From: Sinorhizobium sp. B11
Lineage (GTDB): Bacteria > Pseudomonadota > Alphaproteobacteria > Rhizobiales > Rhizobiaceae
Length of the DNA: 64,000 nucleotides
Assembly (NCBI GenBank): GCA_039725955.1
Contig: CP091035.1
Location: forward strand, 471,552-535,551
Direction: 5' to 3'
Shown: one piece after another, positions 52,392-61,979 of the stretch
Position numbering within the stretch: the stretch's first letter is position 1
Layout: every line of letters begins with the position of its first letter
Program-made: the position numbers and the translations under genes
Notes under the pieces: model-generated
What the model was told of the DNA's origin: nothing
The model's database searches: none
Seen by the model: the letters and a program-made list of their open reading frames with translations, nothing else

Positions 52392-53525
52392 TCAGTTAAA
52401 GGCGCTCGCCCTCAACAGCGTATCAGCTTCCGAAATTCGCTCTCCATGCGCGTCAAAGACATGCAATGCCTCGGGTGGCGCATGGAAAAACACGCGTTCG
52501 CCCCCTTCGAGCCGCGGTAGCGCGTGGGTCGTCAAAAACAGCGTATGGTTTTCGCTGCGCAATTCGAGGATCCAGCTGCCACCGGTCGGCAGGACGCCGG
52601 TAACGGTCATTTCACCGAAAAAGTCACCTTGCGGCACGTCTTCTACCTTCAGGGCATACCCCATCGCCTCTGGCCGGATGCCGACGGAGCCGATGCGGGA
52701 AAGAGCCGGATAGTGCGACGAGAAATAGGCTTCGGCCTTGTCGGCGATATCACAGACACCCGGCTTCCCGAATGTCAGGATGTTGATCGGCGGGCTGCCG
52801 ACGAATTCGGCGACGAAACGGTTGGCCGGACGATCGTAGATGTCGTTGGGCGTGCCCATCTGCTGCAGCGTGCCCTCGTTCATGACCGCGATCGTGGTCG
52901 CGAGCGTCATTGCCTCCCACTGGTCATGGGTCACGAAAACGATGGTCGTCTTGAACTCCTTGTGCAGCCGCTTGAGTTCGGCGCGCATTTCCAGTCGAAG
53001 CCGCGCATCCAGATTAGACAGAGGCTCATCGAGAAGCAGGACGCCCGGATTGACGGCGAGCATACGCGCCAGCGCGACACGTTGCTGCTGACCGCCGGAA
53101 AGCTGCGACGGATAGCGATCGCGATACTTGGCAATATCGAGCGCCTGCATCACGCGCTCGACGCGCGCCTCCCGTTCTGCCTTTGGTAATTTCCGCAGCC
53201 GCAGGCCGAAATCGGTGTTGCGTTCGATCGTCAGATGCGGCCAGAGCGCGTAGCTTTGGAAAACGAGACCCATCTCGCGTTTTTCAGGTGGAACGAAAAC
53301 GCCCTCGGCGACTGAATCGATCAGCCTGTCTCCAACGCGAATTTCACCTCCGGACAGATTTTCCAGCCCCGCGATCATCCTCAACGTCGTCGTCTTGCCG
53401 CAGCCCGAGGGGCCTAGAAGGCACATGAATTCACCGTCGCGTATTTCCAAATCGAGGTCGGAGACCGCATTTGCCGAATTCAAGCCGTAGTTTTTTTGCG
53501 CACCGCGCAGGTTGATCGTAGGCAT
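52392..53525 (-). CDS. ABC transporter ATPase (FbpC/PotA type)
   Basis: A 377-residue ATPase: Walker A GPSGCGKTT (about 38-46), signature LSGGQQQRVALARML, Walker B VLLLDEPLSNLD, and a C-terminal TOBE regulatory domain (GIRPEAMGYALKVEDV). The start at 53525 overlaps the permease stop (TGATG); a much longer upstream frame is an artefact. It energises the transporter fed by the three binding proteins. Confidence 0.92.
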   Translation of the reverse strand: MPTINLRGAQKNYGLNSANAVSDLDLEIRDGEFMCLLGPSGCGKTTTLRMIAGLENLSGGEIRVGDRLIDSVAEGVFVPPEKREMGLVFQSYALWPHLTIERNTDFGLRLRKLPKAEREARVERVMQALDIAKYRDRYPSQLSGGQQQRVALARMLAVNPGVLLLDEPLSNLDARLRLEMRAELKRLHKEFKTTIVFVTHDQWEAMTLATTIAVMNEGTLQQMGTPNDIYDRPANRFVAEFVGSPPINILTFGKPGVCDIADKAEAYFSSHYPALSRIGSVGIRPEAMGYALKVEDVPQGDFFGEMTVTGVLPTGGSWILELRSENHTLFLTTHALPRLEGGERVFFHAPPEALHVFDAHGERISEADTLLRASAFN

Positions 53526-55378
53526 CAGCTTCCAAGTCCTTCTGCAAGATTTGTGCGGGTCAGTTTCTGGGCCGTCAGCGTACCGAAATAAGCAATGCCG
53601 GCGATGATCAGGACGACGGCATTGGCCGCCTGGGTGTAGTGATAATCGACCAGTCGCAGGGAATAGGTGGTCAGCACGTCGGTGCTCGGGACGGCGAGGA
53701 TTACGAACAGGCTGAGGCCCTTGATCCCGGAAATGAAGGGCAGAAGCACGCCGGTCACCAGAGAGCCTTTCTGGATGGGGATCACGATCGAGATCATGCG
53801 CCGCAACCACCCTGCCCCGGCAATCTGTGCCGCCTCTTCGGGATCCTTGCCGAGCTGCGTCATCGCGGAAATTCCGGCGCGCGACGCATAGGGCATCTGA
53901 TCGGCGATGAGGGCGAGCACGAGGATGGTCACGGTGCCGTAGAGCGCCGGCATCGGCCCGCGCGGGACGGCAAACAGAGAGAGATAGGCGGCCGCAAATG
54001 CAATGCCCGGCACGAGATAGGGAAGGAACGTCACCTGGCGGAGATACACTGACAGGGCGCGCACCGGTGTGCGGATGACGACATAGCCGACGAAGAGACC
54101 GAGAATACCTGAAGTCAGGGATGCAAGACCGACGATCATCAATGTGTTGCCGGCCGCCGCCCAAAGATCCGGGCTGAGCAGAATGCCTGTCTGCAGCGCG
54201 ACCGTATCGAGATTGGTGCCGATCCAATAGTCGAGCGTGAAGTTGTCAAGCGTGAACTGGGCAGGAATTCTCATGACGGTCGACAAGGCGAGCGTCAGCA
54301 ATGGCAAGCCGACACTGACGAGGAAGATCGCCGCCGCAAAGCCAGTGGCCGGAAGGCGCATGTTACCCAGGCGGCTCTGGCGGTTCATCGAGCCCTTCGA
54401 ACCAATGGTGACGAAACGGCGAGCTTCCCGTACCAGCCGCGCATCGATCATCAAGGTAATGATGCCGATCACCATGATCGAGGCAGCAACGACACCTGCG
54501 ACACCGGTCTGGCGTGACGCGATGCTGCGAAACAGCGACGTCGAAAGCACCTCGAACTTCACAGGCAGGCCGAGGACATAGGGAACGCCGAACTCGCCAA
54601 GGCACTTTGCGAATATCAGGACCATCGACGACAGGAGCGCCGGCCGCATCAATGGCAGGATCACCTGGAGGGCAACCTGATGGCGCCGGGCGCCAAGGAT
54701 ACGGGCAGAATCCTCAAGCTGTGAATCGAAGCGGCGGAGCGCCGACCCGAAAAGCAGGATCACGAACGGCGTATAGTGCAAGGCAAGGATGATCGTGATC
54801 GGGAACCGGCCGTAAGCGACCCAGTCAGGCGGCGTCATGCCCACCGCCTCGAACCAACCCGGCTGTCCACCGATCGTGCGGTTCTTGAACAGGGTCGTCC
54901 AGGCAAGCGCAAAGGTCCAGGCCGGCAGCATGTAAGGGACAATCAGGGCCGTTGCGAACCAGCGGCGCCCGAACATATCTGTGCGGCTGATCAACCAGGC
55001 CAGGATCGTGCCGATCGCCAAAGAAAGGGCGATGGCGCCCAACGCAACGGTTAGCGTATTGAGAAGCGGGTGCCAGAAGAGATCGGTCGCCACCGGCGAG
55101 AAGAATGTCCGGTCCAGATAGTAGACGGTGAAATCTCCCACCCCCTTCCCGAGCCGTCGCTCGTGGCCAAATTGAACACGAACGGCGTCGAAAATGATCG
55201 AAATGATGGGGACGACGATCAGGTAGGTAAAGAGCAGCGCCGTCATGACACCGATCAGTGTCGTTGGCTCGCGCAGCGCGACCTTGATCCGATAGCGCCA
55301 TGCCTGCCACCCGGATGGCCTTGCGACACTCCCGTTTCCAGGTGCTTGTGCTTTCACCGTATCGCTTAAAAGAGCCAT
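53525..55378 (-). CDS. ABC transporter permease, fused double domain (FbpB/AfuB type)
   Basis: A 617-residue membrane protein with two tandem permease domains and about 12 helices. Each half has the EAA-type loop: EDSARILGARRHQVALQVIL and EEAAQIAGAGWLRRMISIVI. The fused layout is typical of FbpB/AfuB. GGGAGG precedes ATG 55378. It is the first gene of the leftward transporter operon, which also encodes the ATPase, three binding proteins, two phosphatases and an RpiR-like protein. Confidence 0.92.
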   Translation of the reverse strand: MALLSDTVKAQAPGNGSVARPSGWQAWRYRIKVALREPTTLIGVMTALLFTYLIVVPIISIIFDAVRVQFGHERRLGKGVGDFTVYYLDRTFFSPVATDLFWHPLLNTLTVALGAIALSLAIGTILAWLISRTDMFGRRWFATALIVPYMLPAWTFALAWTTLFKNRTIGGQPGWFEAVGMTPPDWVAYGRFPITIILALHYTPFVILLFGSALRRFDSQLEDSARILGARRHQVALQVILPLMRPALLSSMVLIFAKCLGEFGVPYVLGLPVKFEVLSTSLFRSIASRQTGVAGVVAASIMVIGIITLMIDARLVREARRFVTIGSKGSMNRQSRLGNMRLPATGFAAAIFLVSVGLPLLTLALSTVMRIPAQFTLDNFTLDYWIGTNLDTVALQTGILLSPDLWAAAGNTLMIVGLASLTSGILGLFVGYVVIRTPVRALSVYLRQVTFLPYLVPGIAFAAAYLSLFAVPRGPMPALYGTVTILVLALIADQMPYASRAGISAMTQLGKDPEEAAQIAGAGWLRRMISIVIPIQKGSLVTGVLLPFISGIKGLSLFVILAVPSTDVLTTYSLRLVDYHYTQAANAVVLIIAGIAYFGTLTAQKLTRTNLAEGLGS

Positions 55379-55578
55379 CGTACCTCCCAATCGAACTTCA
55401 TTGCCGCGCTAGACCTGCCTGGCTCCGGCAAAAACAGACGCAGCAGAGCATCCGCCAAACGGGCGGCCCTGGCGCATCGAGCGCGAGAAAGAAAATTAGC
55501 CCTCCATCGACGGACCTCCGCAGTCCGCCCTCCTGGCAAACGCACGGCTCCTCCCGGCGCTCACCCTTCGCGAGAACA

Positions 55579-55596
55579 ATGGAATAAGCATTCCAT
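55579..55596. promoter_or_regulatory. Operator palindrome upstream of transporter operon
   Basis: ATGGAAT-AAGC-ATTCCAT is a perfect 7+4+7 inverted repeat 200 bp before the permease start. It may be a site for the divergent LacI-family regulator. Confidence 0.5.
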
Positions 55597-55638
55597 TTGC
55601 CCTTCATTCTGGAACACATGATTCATCGAATTGATCAC

Positions 55639-55653
55639 TTTGTCAACGACAAA
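55639..55653. promoter_or_regulatory. Second operator-like palindrome
   Basis: TTTGTC-AAC-GACAAA is a perfect 6+3+6 repeat in the same AT-rich divergent spacer. The odd spacing and CG-centred core are compatible with a LacI-family operator. The 525-bp spacer holds no gene. Confidence 0.5.
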
Positions 55654-55903
55654 ATGCACGCGCGATCAATATCTTACCTTATTGTTTTTATTATATTTTT
55701 TCAGACATAAAATCTGATTTTTCGAACAGCCTTGCATGCAGGTTCGCCAAGGGTCCAAATCGGCGTCACTTTCCCCCGCATCCTTGATCAGGATCGACAT
55801 CGCCAAATCGAGCATGCCTGGCGGAGGCAGGGAATTTTTCGGTTGGAAAAACCTGCAGTTTGTGCCCTGTGATATGCGCTCGTGGTTCAGGTGGGAACGA
55901 TTG

Positions 55904-56887
55904 ATGGCTCAGACATTTGTGACGGCAGAGGAGGTCGCAAAACGCGCAGGCGTGTCGCGCTCTGCCGTATCGCGCACGTTCAATGGCGGCAGCGTATCGA
56001 AATCGGTCCGCCGCAAGGTGCTGAAAGCGGCTGGCGAACTCGGTTATCGCGTCAATCGCCTCGCGCAGGGATTGATGAGCGATCGCTCCAATCTCATCGG
56101 CGTGGTCGGCGCCAACCTGAGCTCCCCATTCATCTCCCGGCAGCTTGATCTCCTGAGTATCGGCCTGTTGCGAAGGGGCCTGCAGTGCCTGCTGCTCAAC
56201 GCAGCCGACGCGCGCAAGGACATTGCGCCTTTGATCGAGCTTCTGTTCGAGTTTCGCGCGCAGGCGATTATCGTCCTGTCCGGTGAGCCGCCCACGTCGA
56301 TCATCGACGAGTGCATTGCCAATGGGGTGCGTCTCATCTTGATCAACCAGCGCATCGACAGAACCGATACCAGCATGGTGCTGAGCGACGATTCTCACGG
56401 AGCCGAGCTTGCCGCCATGCGGCTGGTCAAAGCCGGCTGCAAAAGGGTCGCCGTCGTTTCAAGCAGCAGCCAGACCCCGTCACAGGTTCGCAGGTCGAAC
56501 GCCTTCAGCCAGCGCATGGGGATCGAAGGTGTCGAAGTCGTGGCTTGGTCGGCTGGTCCGACGGCATACGACAGCGGATACAGGGCTGCCTGCGAACTGC
56601 TTTCCGACAAGACCATCGACGGGGCATTCTGCGTCACCGACCTCATGGCGCTCGGCTTCCTGGACGCCGCCCGCCTGGAGATGGGCCGGCGCGTGCCTGA
56701 GGATCTGTCGATCGTCGGTTTCGACGACATTCCACAAGCGGGCTGGAAGAGCTACCAATTGACCACGGTCGCCCAGCCGCTTGAGGACCTGACCGAAAAA
56801 GTGCTGACCGCGCTCGATAGCGACGAGGCTGAGACAAGGCTTCAGGTCGTCTCGGTTGCCATGGTGGAGAGGACGACGGCGCGCTAG
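55904..56887 (+). CDS. LacI-family transcriptional regulator
   Basis: A 327-residue regulator starting at ATG 55904; 56 earlier in-frame codons are not protein-like. VTAEEVAKRAGVSRSAVSRT is the LacI-type helix-turn-helix, and PEDLSIVGFDDIPQAGWKSY the conserved C-terminal core of the sensor domain. It is divergent from the transporter operon and is the obvious candidate regulator. Its stop codon interlocks with the stop of the convergent Na/Pi gene (shared CTAG). Confidence 0.92.
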   Translation: MAQTFVTAEEVAKRAGVSRSAVSRTFNGGSVSKSVRRKVLKAAGELGYRVNRLAQGLMSDRSNLIGVVGANLSSPFISRQLDLLSIGLLRRGLQCLLLNAADARKDIAPLIELLFEFRAQAIIVLSGEPPTSIIDECIANGVRLILINQRIDRTDTSMVLSDDSHGAELAAMRLVKAGCKRVAVVSSSSQTPSQVRRSNAFSQRMGIEGVEVVAWSAGPTAYDSGYRAACELLSDKTIDGAFCVTDLMALGFLDAARLEMGRRVPEDLSIVGFDDIPQAGWKSYQLTTVAQPLEDLTEKVLTALDSDEAETRLQVVSVAMVERTTAR

Positions 56888-58527
56888 TTCGCCTGGCGGA
56901 TCCGGCTTTCAATCAGAAGACCGCTTTGATCGAGGATCGGGTGGGCAACAGCTGCGATATGGGCATGAATGCGCTTCAGGTCGCGCAGAATATCGAGATG
57001 CAGAGAGCTCGTCTGAATGCTTTCGGGCCGCTCTTCTCGCAGGCGCTGCAGGTGCCGTTCAGCTGACTGCTTTTCGAGCCGACGCACATCCTCCTTGATC
57101 TCCACGAGGCGGCGCGCCAGCGTGGCGTTTTGTGTCGCAAAGACAGTCTGTGCCATGCGGATGCTGTCCAGCGTCACGTTGAAAAGGCTGGCGATTTCTC
57201 CCTGCCCGTCGCGCGAAAATTGCAGGCCACGATCGATCTTTTTGGCGATTTCCGGGAGAATGCCTTTTTCGATAATGTCGCCGATATGCTCCAGATTGAT
57301 GGCATATTCAACGATGTCCATCGAGCGTCGATATTCCTCTACGCTCAATCCGTCATGACCGAGCTTGGAAATATAGACCTTGATCGCATGTTGGATGCGA
57401 TCGACCCGGCCTTCCAGCATGGCGATGCCGGCAAGAACCGAGCGATCGTTTCGATTGATCGCGTCAGCGGCCTGCGACAGCATCCGTTCGACCAGATCGC
57501 CGACGACCATAACCTCGCGGCTTGCGCCTGCAAGAGCGGACAGCGGACGAGCGAGATCCTTGTCGTCGAGGTAGCTGTTCTCCTCAGGACCCTGCTTCGT
57601 CTCTGGCAGGAGACGAGACATCAGCGACAGGACGAAGGGCGACAGTGGCCAGGCGACAAGAGCAACGACAAGATTGAAGGCGAGATGTGCATCGACTGCG
57701 AAATTCTGATGCGGCAACGGCGATAGCTCAAGAAGGTCAGCGCCATAGCCCGCAAGCGGAAGCGCGATGCAAACGCCGACCGCGCGCACGATCAGGTTCC
57801 CGAGCGTGACGCGACGAGCACGCGTTGATGCATGCAAGGTCGTAAGGACTGGGGGAACTGCACCTCCCAGATTGGCGCCAAGGACAAGCACGATCACAAG
57901 TCCTGTGTCGATACCGCCACTGGCGGCGAGCGACAGGATAAGAACGACGACCGCGAGACTGGACGATGCCAGGATCGCCAGAACGGCCGAAAAGATCAGC
58001 GCAACGGGCCATGCATTTCCAAGCATGGTGATGAACAGGCTAAGGGCCGGCGACTGACGGATGGGATCGGTCGCGCCCGACAGCAGATGCAATGACAAGA
58101 GCATGAGACCGACTCCCACAAGGGCTGCACCCCCACCCTGGCGCGCGGTGGACTTTCCACGCAATAACACGGTCCCCGCAAGGATGAGCAGTGGCGAAAG
58201 CCAGCCAAGACCAAGGGCGACGATCCACGCAGTCGCCGCGGTTCCGACATTTGCTCCGAGAAGTACGATCTGCGCCATGGCCGGCACGATCATGTCTTTT
58301 TCGACGAAGGAGGCGACCATCAAGGCGGTGGCCGTTGAGCTTTGCAGAGCGATGGTGGCAACGAAGCCCGCGCAGATCGACCGGACGCCGCTTCTGGTAC
58401 TCCTCGCAAGCCCCGTACGGAGTTTCGTGCCGAAGGCGCGCGTCATTCCATCCTTGACTTGGGCGAGGCCGAAGAGCAGCAGCGCAACCGCGCCGAATAG
58501 ATTGATGCTGACGATAGCCGATTCCAT
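56884..58527 (-). CDS. Na/Pi-cotransporter family protein with PhoU domain
   Basis: A 547-residue membrane protein. The N-terminal two thirds has the duplicated Na/Pi core with its QSSTA motif (ATIALQSSTATALMVASFVE) and the second repeat SSSLAVVVLILSLAASGGID. The C-terminal 200 residues form a PhoU-like helical domain (INLEHIGDIIEKGILPEIAK). Bacterial relatives (NptA, YjbB) move or export phosphate. The start at 58527 fits the family; ATG 58578 is alternative. In this island it could remove phosphate liberated by the phosphatases. Confidence 0.9.
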   Translation of the reverse strand: MESAIVSINLFGAVALLLFGLAQVKDGMTRAFGTKLRTGLARSTRSGVRSICAGFVATIALQSSTATALMVASFVEKDMIVPAMAQIVLLGANVGTAATAWIVALGLGWLSPLLILAGTVLLRGKSTARQGGGAALVGVGLMLLSLHLLSGATDPIRQSPALSLFITMLGNAWPVALIFSAVLAILASSSLAVVVLILSLAASGGIDTGLVIVLVLGANLGGAVPPVLTTLHASTRARRVTLGNLIVRAVGVCIALPLAGYGADLLELSPLPHQNFAVDAHLAFNLVVALVAWPLSPFVLSLMSRLLPETKQGPEENSYLDDKDLARPLSALAGASREVMVVGDLVERMLSQAADAINRNDRSVLAGIAMLEGRVDRIQHAIKVYISKLGHDGLSVEEYRRSMDIVEYAINLEHIGDIIEKGILPEIAKKIDRGLQFSRDGQGEIASLFNVTLDSIRMAQTVFATQNATLARRLVEIKEDVRRLEKQSAERHLQRLREERPESIQTSSLHLDILRDLKRIHAHIAAVAHPILDQSGLLIESRIRQAN

Positions 58528-58639
58528 ACCATCACCTGCTGCTTGTTGACCGGACGCGCGCCCGGCATTCATCGTCATCGCGTTATACGGTCAGACCCGT
58601 GTCCTGCCGATGCAACGCCAGTCCCATCTGAGCTCACCC

Positions 58640-60328
58640 CTACGCCGGCTCAGCCTCCAGGTCCCGTTCAAGACGGACGACAACGCTGTTTCGGCCCTCT
58701 GCGGCGCGATCGAGAAACGCTCCGAGCGCTCCGAATAAAATGCCGAGAAACCGTGCAGGCGATCCATCATGGGCACCGGGCTTAAGTCCGAATTGATCTG
58801 CCAGCAACCGGTAGAGCGCCAACCGTTCCGGTTCGATATGCGCTATCGCCAAATGAGCGCCTTGCCGCAGGCAATACCAATCGGCAATCAGCTCGATCAT
58901 CGGGACGCATTCGGCCAGGGCCGTGCTTGATGGCGTCAAGCCTTTGCCCGCTTGGGCAACGCATTCGACCGCTTGTGCGACATTCATCGGCAGGATCGAT
59001 GCAGCAATCGCGGCTGGCCATTCCTTCGGAAGGTAGCGGTGAATGACAAGCGCCCTTTTATGAGCTCGCAAAAAAACGCCATAGGTTGCTGCGGCATGAG
59101 CCGCCTCGCCATTCTCGTGGCGTACAGCGGTTTCCAGCCGATAGCCTTCGAGGAGTCGGGGATCGACGAACGTGTCCGCCAATTCGACCGTATCGACCGC
59201 GACGTCCTGATGCGAAGGCCGGATGACCTTGAAGGCCGGAGGAAATGCGACCAGTGACGGCACAGCGATATTTGTAAAGGTACCTTTGTCGAGACCCCGT
59301 CGGGTGACGCCTTCGACATGCAGGTGGCCGCTGAAATGAACGTGTACGCCAGCGGCGCAAAAGGCATCCTCGACCTCGCGCCGTGGCGTGCGACGCACCA
59401 CGTTGGTCTCGCCGAAAAGAGCCTTCTCAGCCTCACAAGCGCCATCGAATGGATCAAGTGCGGGGTAGTGAGAAAAGGCAAGCAAGGTCTTGCCGAGACG
59501 GCGCGCCCGACGCGCGACGTCGCTAATCCAAGAGAGAATGAAGGGCTTGAGCCGCAGCATGGCGTTCCAGCCGCCGGCGGTGCTGTCGATGAAGGCAGCC
59601 TCTTCCCCATGGCTGAAGTTGCCATCGCGCGGCTCGAAGACATTTGCGTCGATCATCAACAGCCACAGATCGCGCGCCGGTTCGACGAGATAGGACGCAT
59701 CCACGAGCCGGTAGCGATTGCTGCCATCCGGCGAAGCCACCTCGTAGAGCCTGTCCTCTTCAGCATCGGACGATCCAAACGGGCTTTCCCAATGAATGTA
59801 TTCCGGCCGCCGGAAGAAGCCAAAATTCGCCATCGGGCGAAACCCCTCTGGATATCCCTCGCAATACATACTGTCGCTGAAAACGGCACCTGCGCCGGCG
59901 AGACCGGCATCGCTCGAGACGAGGACGACCCGACCGCCTTCCGCCAGGAACTCCTTGGTGTGGTGGCGGCCACGCAGGCCGAAAATGTCATGATTTCCCG
60001 GCAGCGCATAAAAGGCTACGCCATGGTCGCGGCTGTGTCGCTGCAGGATATCGGCAAGTTTTTCCGTCGTGGCCCGCTGGCCGTCGTCGCTATAGTCGCC
60101 CAACAGCAAGACGTGGCGGATGCCGCGCTTCACCACCTTCTTGAGCGCTGCATGCAACGCGCCGGCACTCTCGTTGAAAACCCGCGTCGACTGGCGAGTG
60201 TCCGACCAGCTGCGCATCGTCAACGCCTGGCCGCCGATGCCGATGCCGGAAAAGCCGAAATCGGCATCGATATCGTGAAAATGCGCGTCCGCAATAACGG
60301 CAATTTCGGGGAAGGTTCGAGGCGTCAT
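58640..60328 (-). CDS. Calcineurin-like metallophosphoesterase
   Basis: A 562-residue cytoplasmic metallophosphoesterase. The binuclear metal motifs are in order: VIADAHFHDID, LLLGDYSDDGQ, LPGNHDIFG, FSHYP and HFSGHLHVEG. A C-terminal helical region of about 170 residues has no recognised domain. It overlaps the phosphatase gene upstream by 4 bp (ATGA) and precedes the Na/Pi gene. Such enzymes cleave phosphomonoesters or diesters; the substrate is unknown. Confidence 0.9.
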   Translation of the reverse strand: MTPRTFPEIAVIADAHFHDIDADFGFSGIGIGGQALTMRSWSDTRQSTRVFNESAGALHAALKKVVKRGIRHVLLLGDYSDDGQRATTEKLADILQRHSRDHGVAFYALPGNHDIFGLRGRHHTKEFLAEGGRVVLVSSDAGLAGAGAVFSDSMYCEGYPEGFRPMANFGFFRRPEYIHWESPFGSSDAEEDRLYEVASPDGSNRYRLVDASYLVEPARDLWLLMIDANVFEPRDGNFSHGEEAAFIDSTAGGWNAMLRLKPFILSWISDVARRARRLGKTLLAFSHYPALDPFDGACEAEKALFGETNVVRRTPRREVEDAFCAAGVHVHFSGHLHVEGVTRRGLDKGTFTNIAVPSLVAFPPAFKVIRPSHQDVAVDTVELADTFVDPRLLEGYRLETAVRHENGEAAHAAATYGVFLRAHKRALVIHRYLPKEWPAAIAASILPMNVAQAVECVAQAGKGLTPSSTALAECVPMIELIADWYCLRQGAHLAIAHIEPERLALYRLLADQFGLKPGAHDGSPARFLGILFGALGAFLDRAAEGRNSVVVRLERDLEAEPA

Positions 60329-60930
60329 GAATGACCCTGCTTTTGCGCTTCGATCAGATCTATCCATTCCGACGCACGCCGGGCTGCGTCATAGAGCATC
60401 GGCTTCGGCGTTTCGAACCACTCGTCCGGATGCAACTCGCGCCGCTCACGAATGATGGCAAGGGCATCATCCAGCGTCGGGTAGAAATGCGGCTGCTGCT
60501 TGTGAAGAAAAAGCGCAACCAGCGAAACGGAGCGGCTGCGTCCGCTTCGGCAATTGACGAGGACGTTGCCGCCGTCGGGAAAGGGATAGGTTTCCCGCTT
60601 CGGCATGGTCTGGCGGAGAGCGCCATCGAGGACATAGTAGGCGCCGAGCATCATTGTATCGGGGCTGCCCTCCCCGTCGATCAGACCGACCTTATAATAG
60701 CGGATATCGCCGTAGCCTGACGCCCTTACGTCAGCTGTTTCCTCATCCGCCGTTACATAGTTGATGTCGAGGTTGACAGCACAGTTCACCACGGTGGTAA
60801 TCTGGTGTTCGCGTAGCAGGCCGATATTGCTTGCGCCGCTGCCTCCGCCAATGAAGAGGGTGGCCCCGAAGGGTCCGAGGCCTTCCGCGATCAAACTGAT
60901 CGCCGGGCGTGCGTAGACAGGTCCATCCAT
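60325..60930 (-). CDS. Dual-specificity-type phosphatase (copy 2)
   Basis: A 201-residue paralogue of the phosphatase at 47230-47850, sharing ITTVVNCAVNLDINYV, DIRYYKVGLIDGEG and LVNCRSGRSRSVSL (Cys127 in C-x5-R, Asp85 as likely general acid). It is coupled to the metallophosphoesterase gene by a 4-bp overlap and lies 49 bp after the second inositol-monophosphatase gene. Confidence 0.87.
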   Translation of the reverse strand: MDGPVYARPAISLIAEGLGPFGATLFIGGGSGASNIGLLREHQITTVVNCAVNLDINYVTADEETADVRASGYGDIRYYKVGLIDGEGSPDTMMLGAYYVLDGALRQTMPKRETYPFPDGGNVLVNCRSGRSRSVSLVALFLHKQQPHFYPTLDDALAIIRERRELHPDEWFETPKPMLYDAARRASEWIDLIEAQKQGHS

Positions 60931-60979
60931 GTCAAATCCTCCAGGCCTCCCACCTCAGACCATTGAAAACGGTCTATGC

Positions 60980-61840
60980 TCACGCTTCTGCCGGCGCTGT
61001 AGACTTGGCCGGATGTGTTGTCTCGGGCCGCTTGCCCGCCAGAGAGAGCGGGATTTTTGAAATCTCGCTGATCCCAGCCGCAATCGCCGGAGCAACCGCA
61101 AGGACAGGGCCACCCTTTTCCAGGCTGCCAACCTCCAAGAAGGGGCAGACATCGCCACCCGCCTCGCTGACGAGGAGAAGGCCGGCGAGGCAGTCCCAGG
61201 AATTCATATGCAGTTCGACGTAGCCGTCGGAGCGGCCATCGGCCACATAGGCCAAAGCCAGCGCACCCGAGCCCGCCCGGCGCACATTGGTCCCGAGATC
61301 GAGCAGCCCCTTCACCACGTCGAGATAGGTCTCGTTCGCTATGCGCGTCGACCATCCCATTTCGATCGTCGTGGCATCGTAGCGATTTGTCGCAGCAACC
61401 TGGATCGTCTTGCCGTTCAAGCTGGCACCACGACCACGCTCAGCGAAATAAAGCTCATCAAGCGCTGGATTGTAGATGGCGCCGAACTCCGTCACCCCCT
61501 TTTCCACATAGGCGATCGAAATGCAGAAATGGGGAATTCCGCGCGCGAAATTGGCCGTACCATCGACAGGATCGACGACCCAGACGCGCTCACCGATAGC
61601 GCCACCGCCTTCTTCGCCGAAGAAGCTGTCGCCCGGGAAGCGTGCCAGGATACCGTCGCGGATCAGAGCCTCCGACGCGGCGTCGGTTTCCGTCAGATAG
61701 TCCTGTGGGCCCTTCATCGACACGCCTGTTCCGGCTCCCGCATGAAAGCCCTTGAGAACCAGCTCGCCGGCAGCGCGGATGATCGTGCGGCAATAGTCCG
61801 CACGCGTTTCGGCCAAGACAACATCAGACCCTGGATGCAT
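60980..61840 (-). CDS. Inositol-monophosphatase-family phosphatase (copy 2)
   Basis: A 286-residue enzyme starting at ATG 61840 (AGGGGA upstream). The metal site is intact: FGEEGGG (about 74-80), DPVDGTANFARG (about 90-101) and NSWDCLAGLLLV. It is a diverged paralogue of 47949-48839 and begins a tight operon with the phosphatase, phosphoesterase and Na/Pi genes. A 16-bp palindrome lies 38 bp upstream. Confidence 0.9.
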   Translation of the reverse strand: MHPGSDVVLAETRADYCRTIIRAAGELVLKGFHAGAGTGVSMKGPQDYLTETDAASEALIRDGILARFPGDSFFGEEGGGAIGERVWVVDPVDGTANFARGIPHFCISIAYVEKGVTEFGAIYNPALDELYFAERGRGASLNGKTIQVAATNRYDATTIEMGWSTRIANETYLDVVKGLLDLGTNVRRAGSGALALAYVADGRSDGYVELHMNSWDCLAGLLLVSEAGGDVCPFLEVGSLEKGGPVLAVAPAIAAGISEISKIPLSLAGKRPETTHPAKSTAPAEA

Positions 61841-61877
61841 CGAAATCCCCTTCGGCGCTTTGCACACGCGATCACAA

Positions 61878-61893
61878 TTGCACGCGCGTGCAA
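61878..61893. promoter_or_regulatory. Operator palindrome upstream of the phosphatase operon
   Basis: TTGCACGCGCGTGCAA is a perfect 16-bp palindrome of LacI-family style. A partial copy (ATTGCAAGCGCGC) occurs near 61953-61965, so two sites may flank the promoter. Confidence 0.6.
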
Positions 61894-61979
61894 ACCGGTC
61901 AAGTCTTGCAATCGTTGGATATGAATTGCGTTGATGGGTTATAATTTTAGCATAATTGCAAGCGCGCCCGCACTGCACA

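Noticed and set aside
53526..54227. A 230-residue N-terminal extension of the ABC ATPase
   Set aside because: The extension is Arg/His/Cys-rich out-of-frame translation of the permease gene; the true start at 53525 directly precedes the ATPase fold.
48893..55378. Plain annotation as a ferric iron ABC transporter
   Set aside because: Family similarity alone suggests iron, but the gene company is wholly phosphatase-related and no iron regulator site is visible, so I kept the substrate open.
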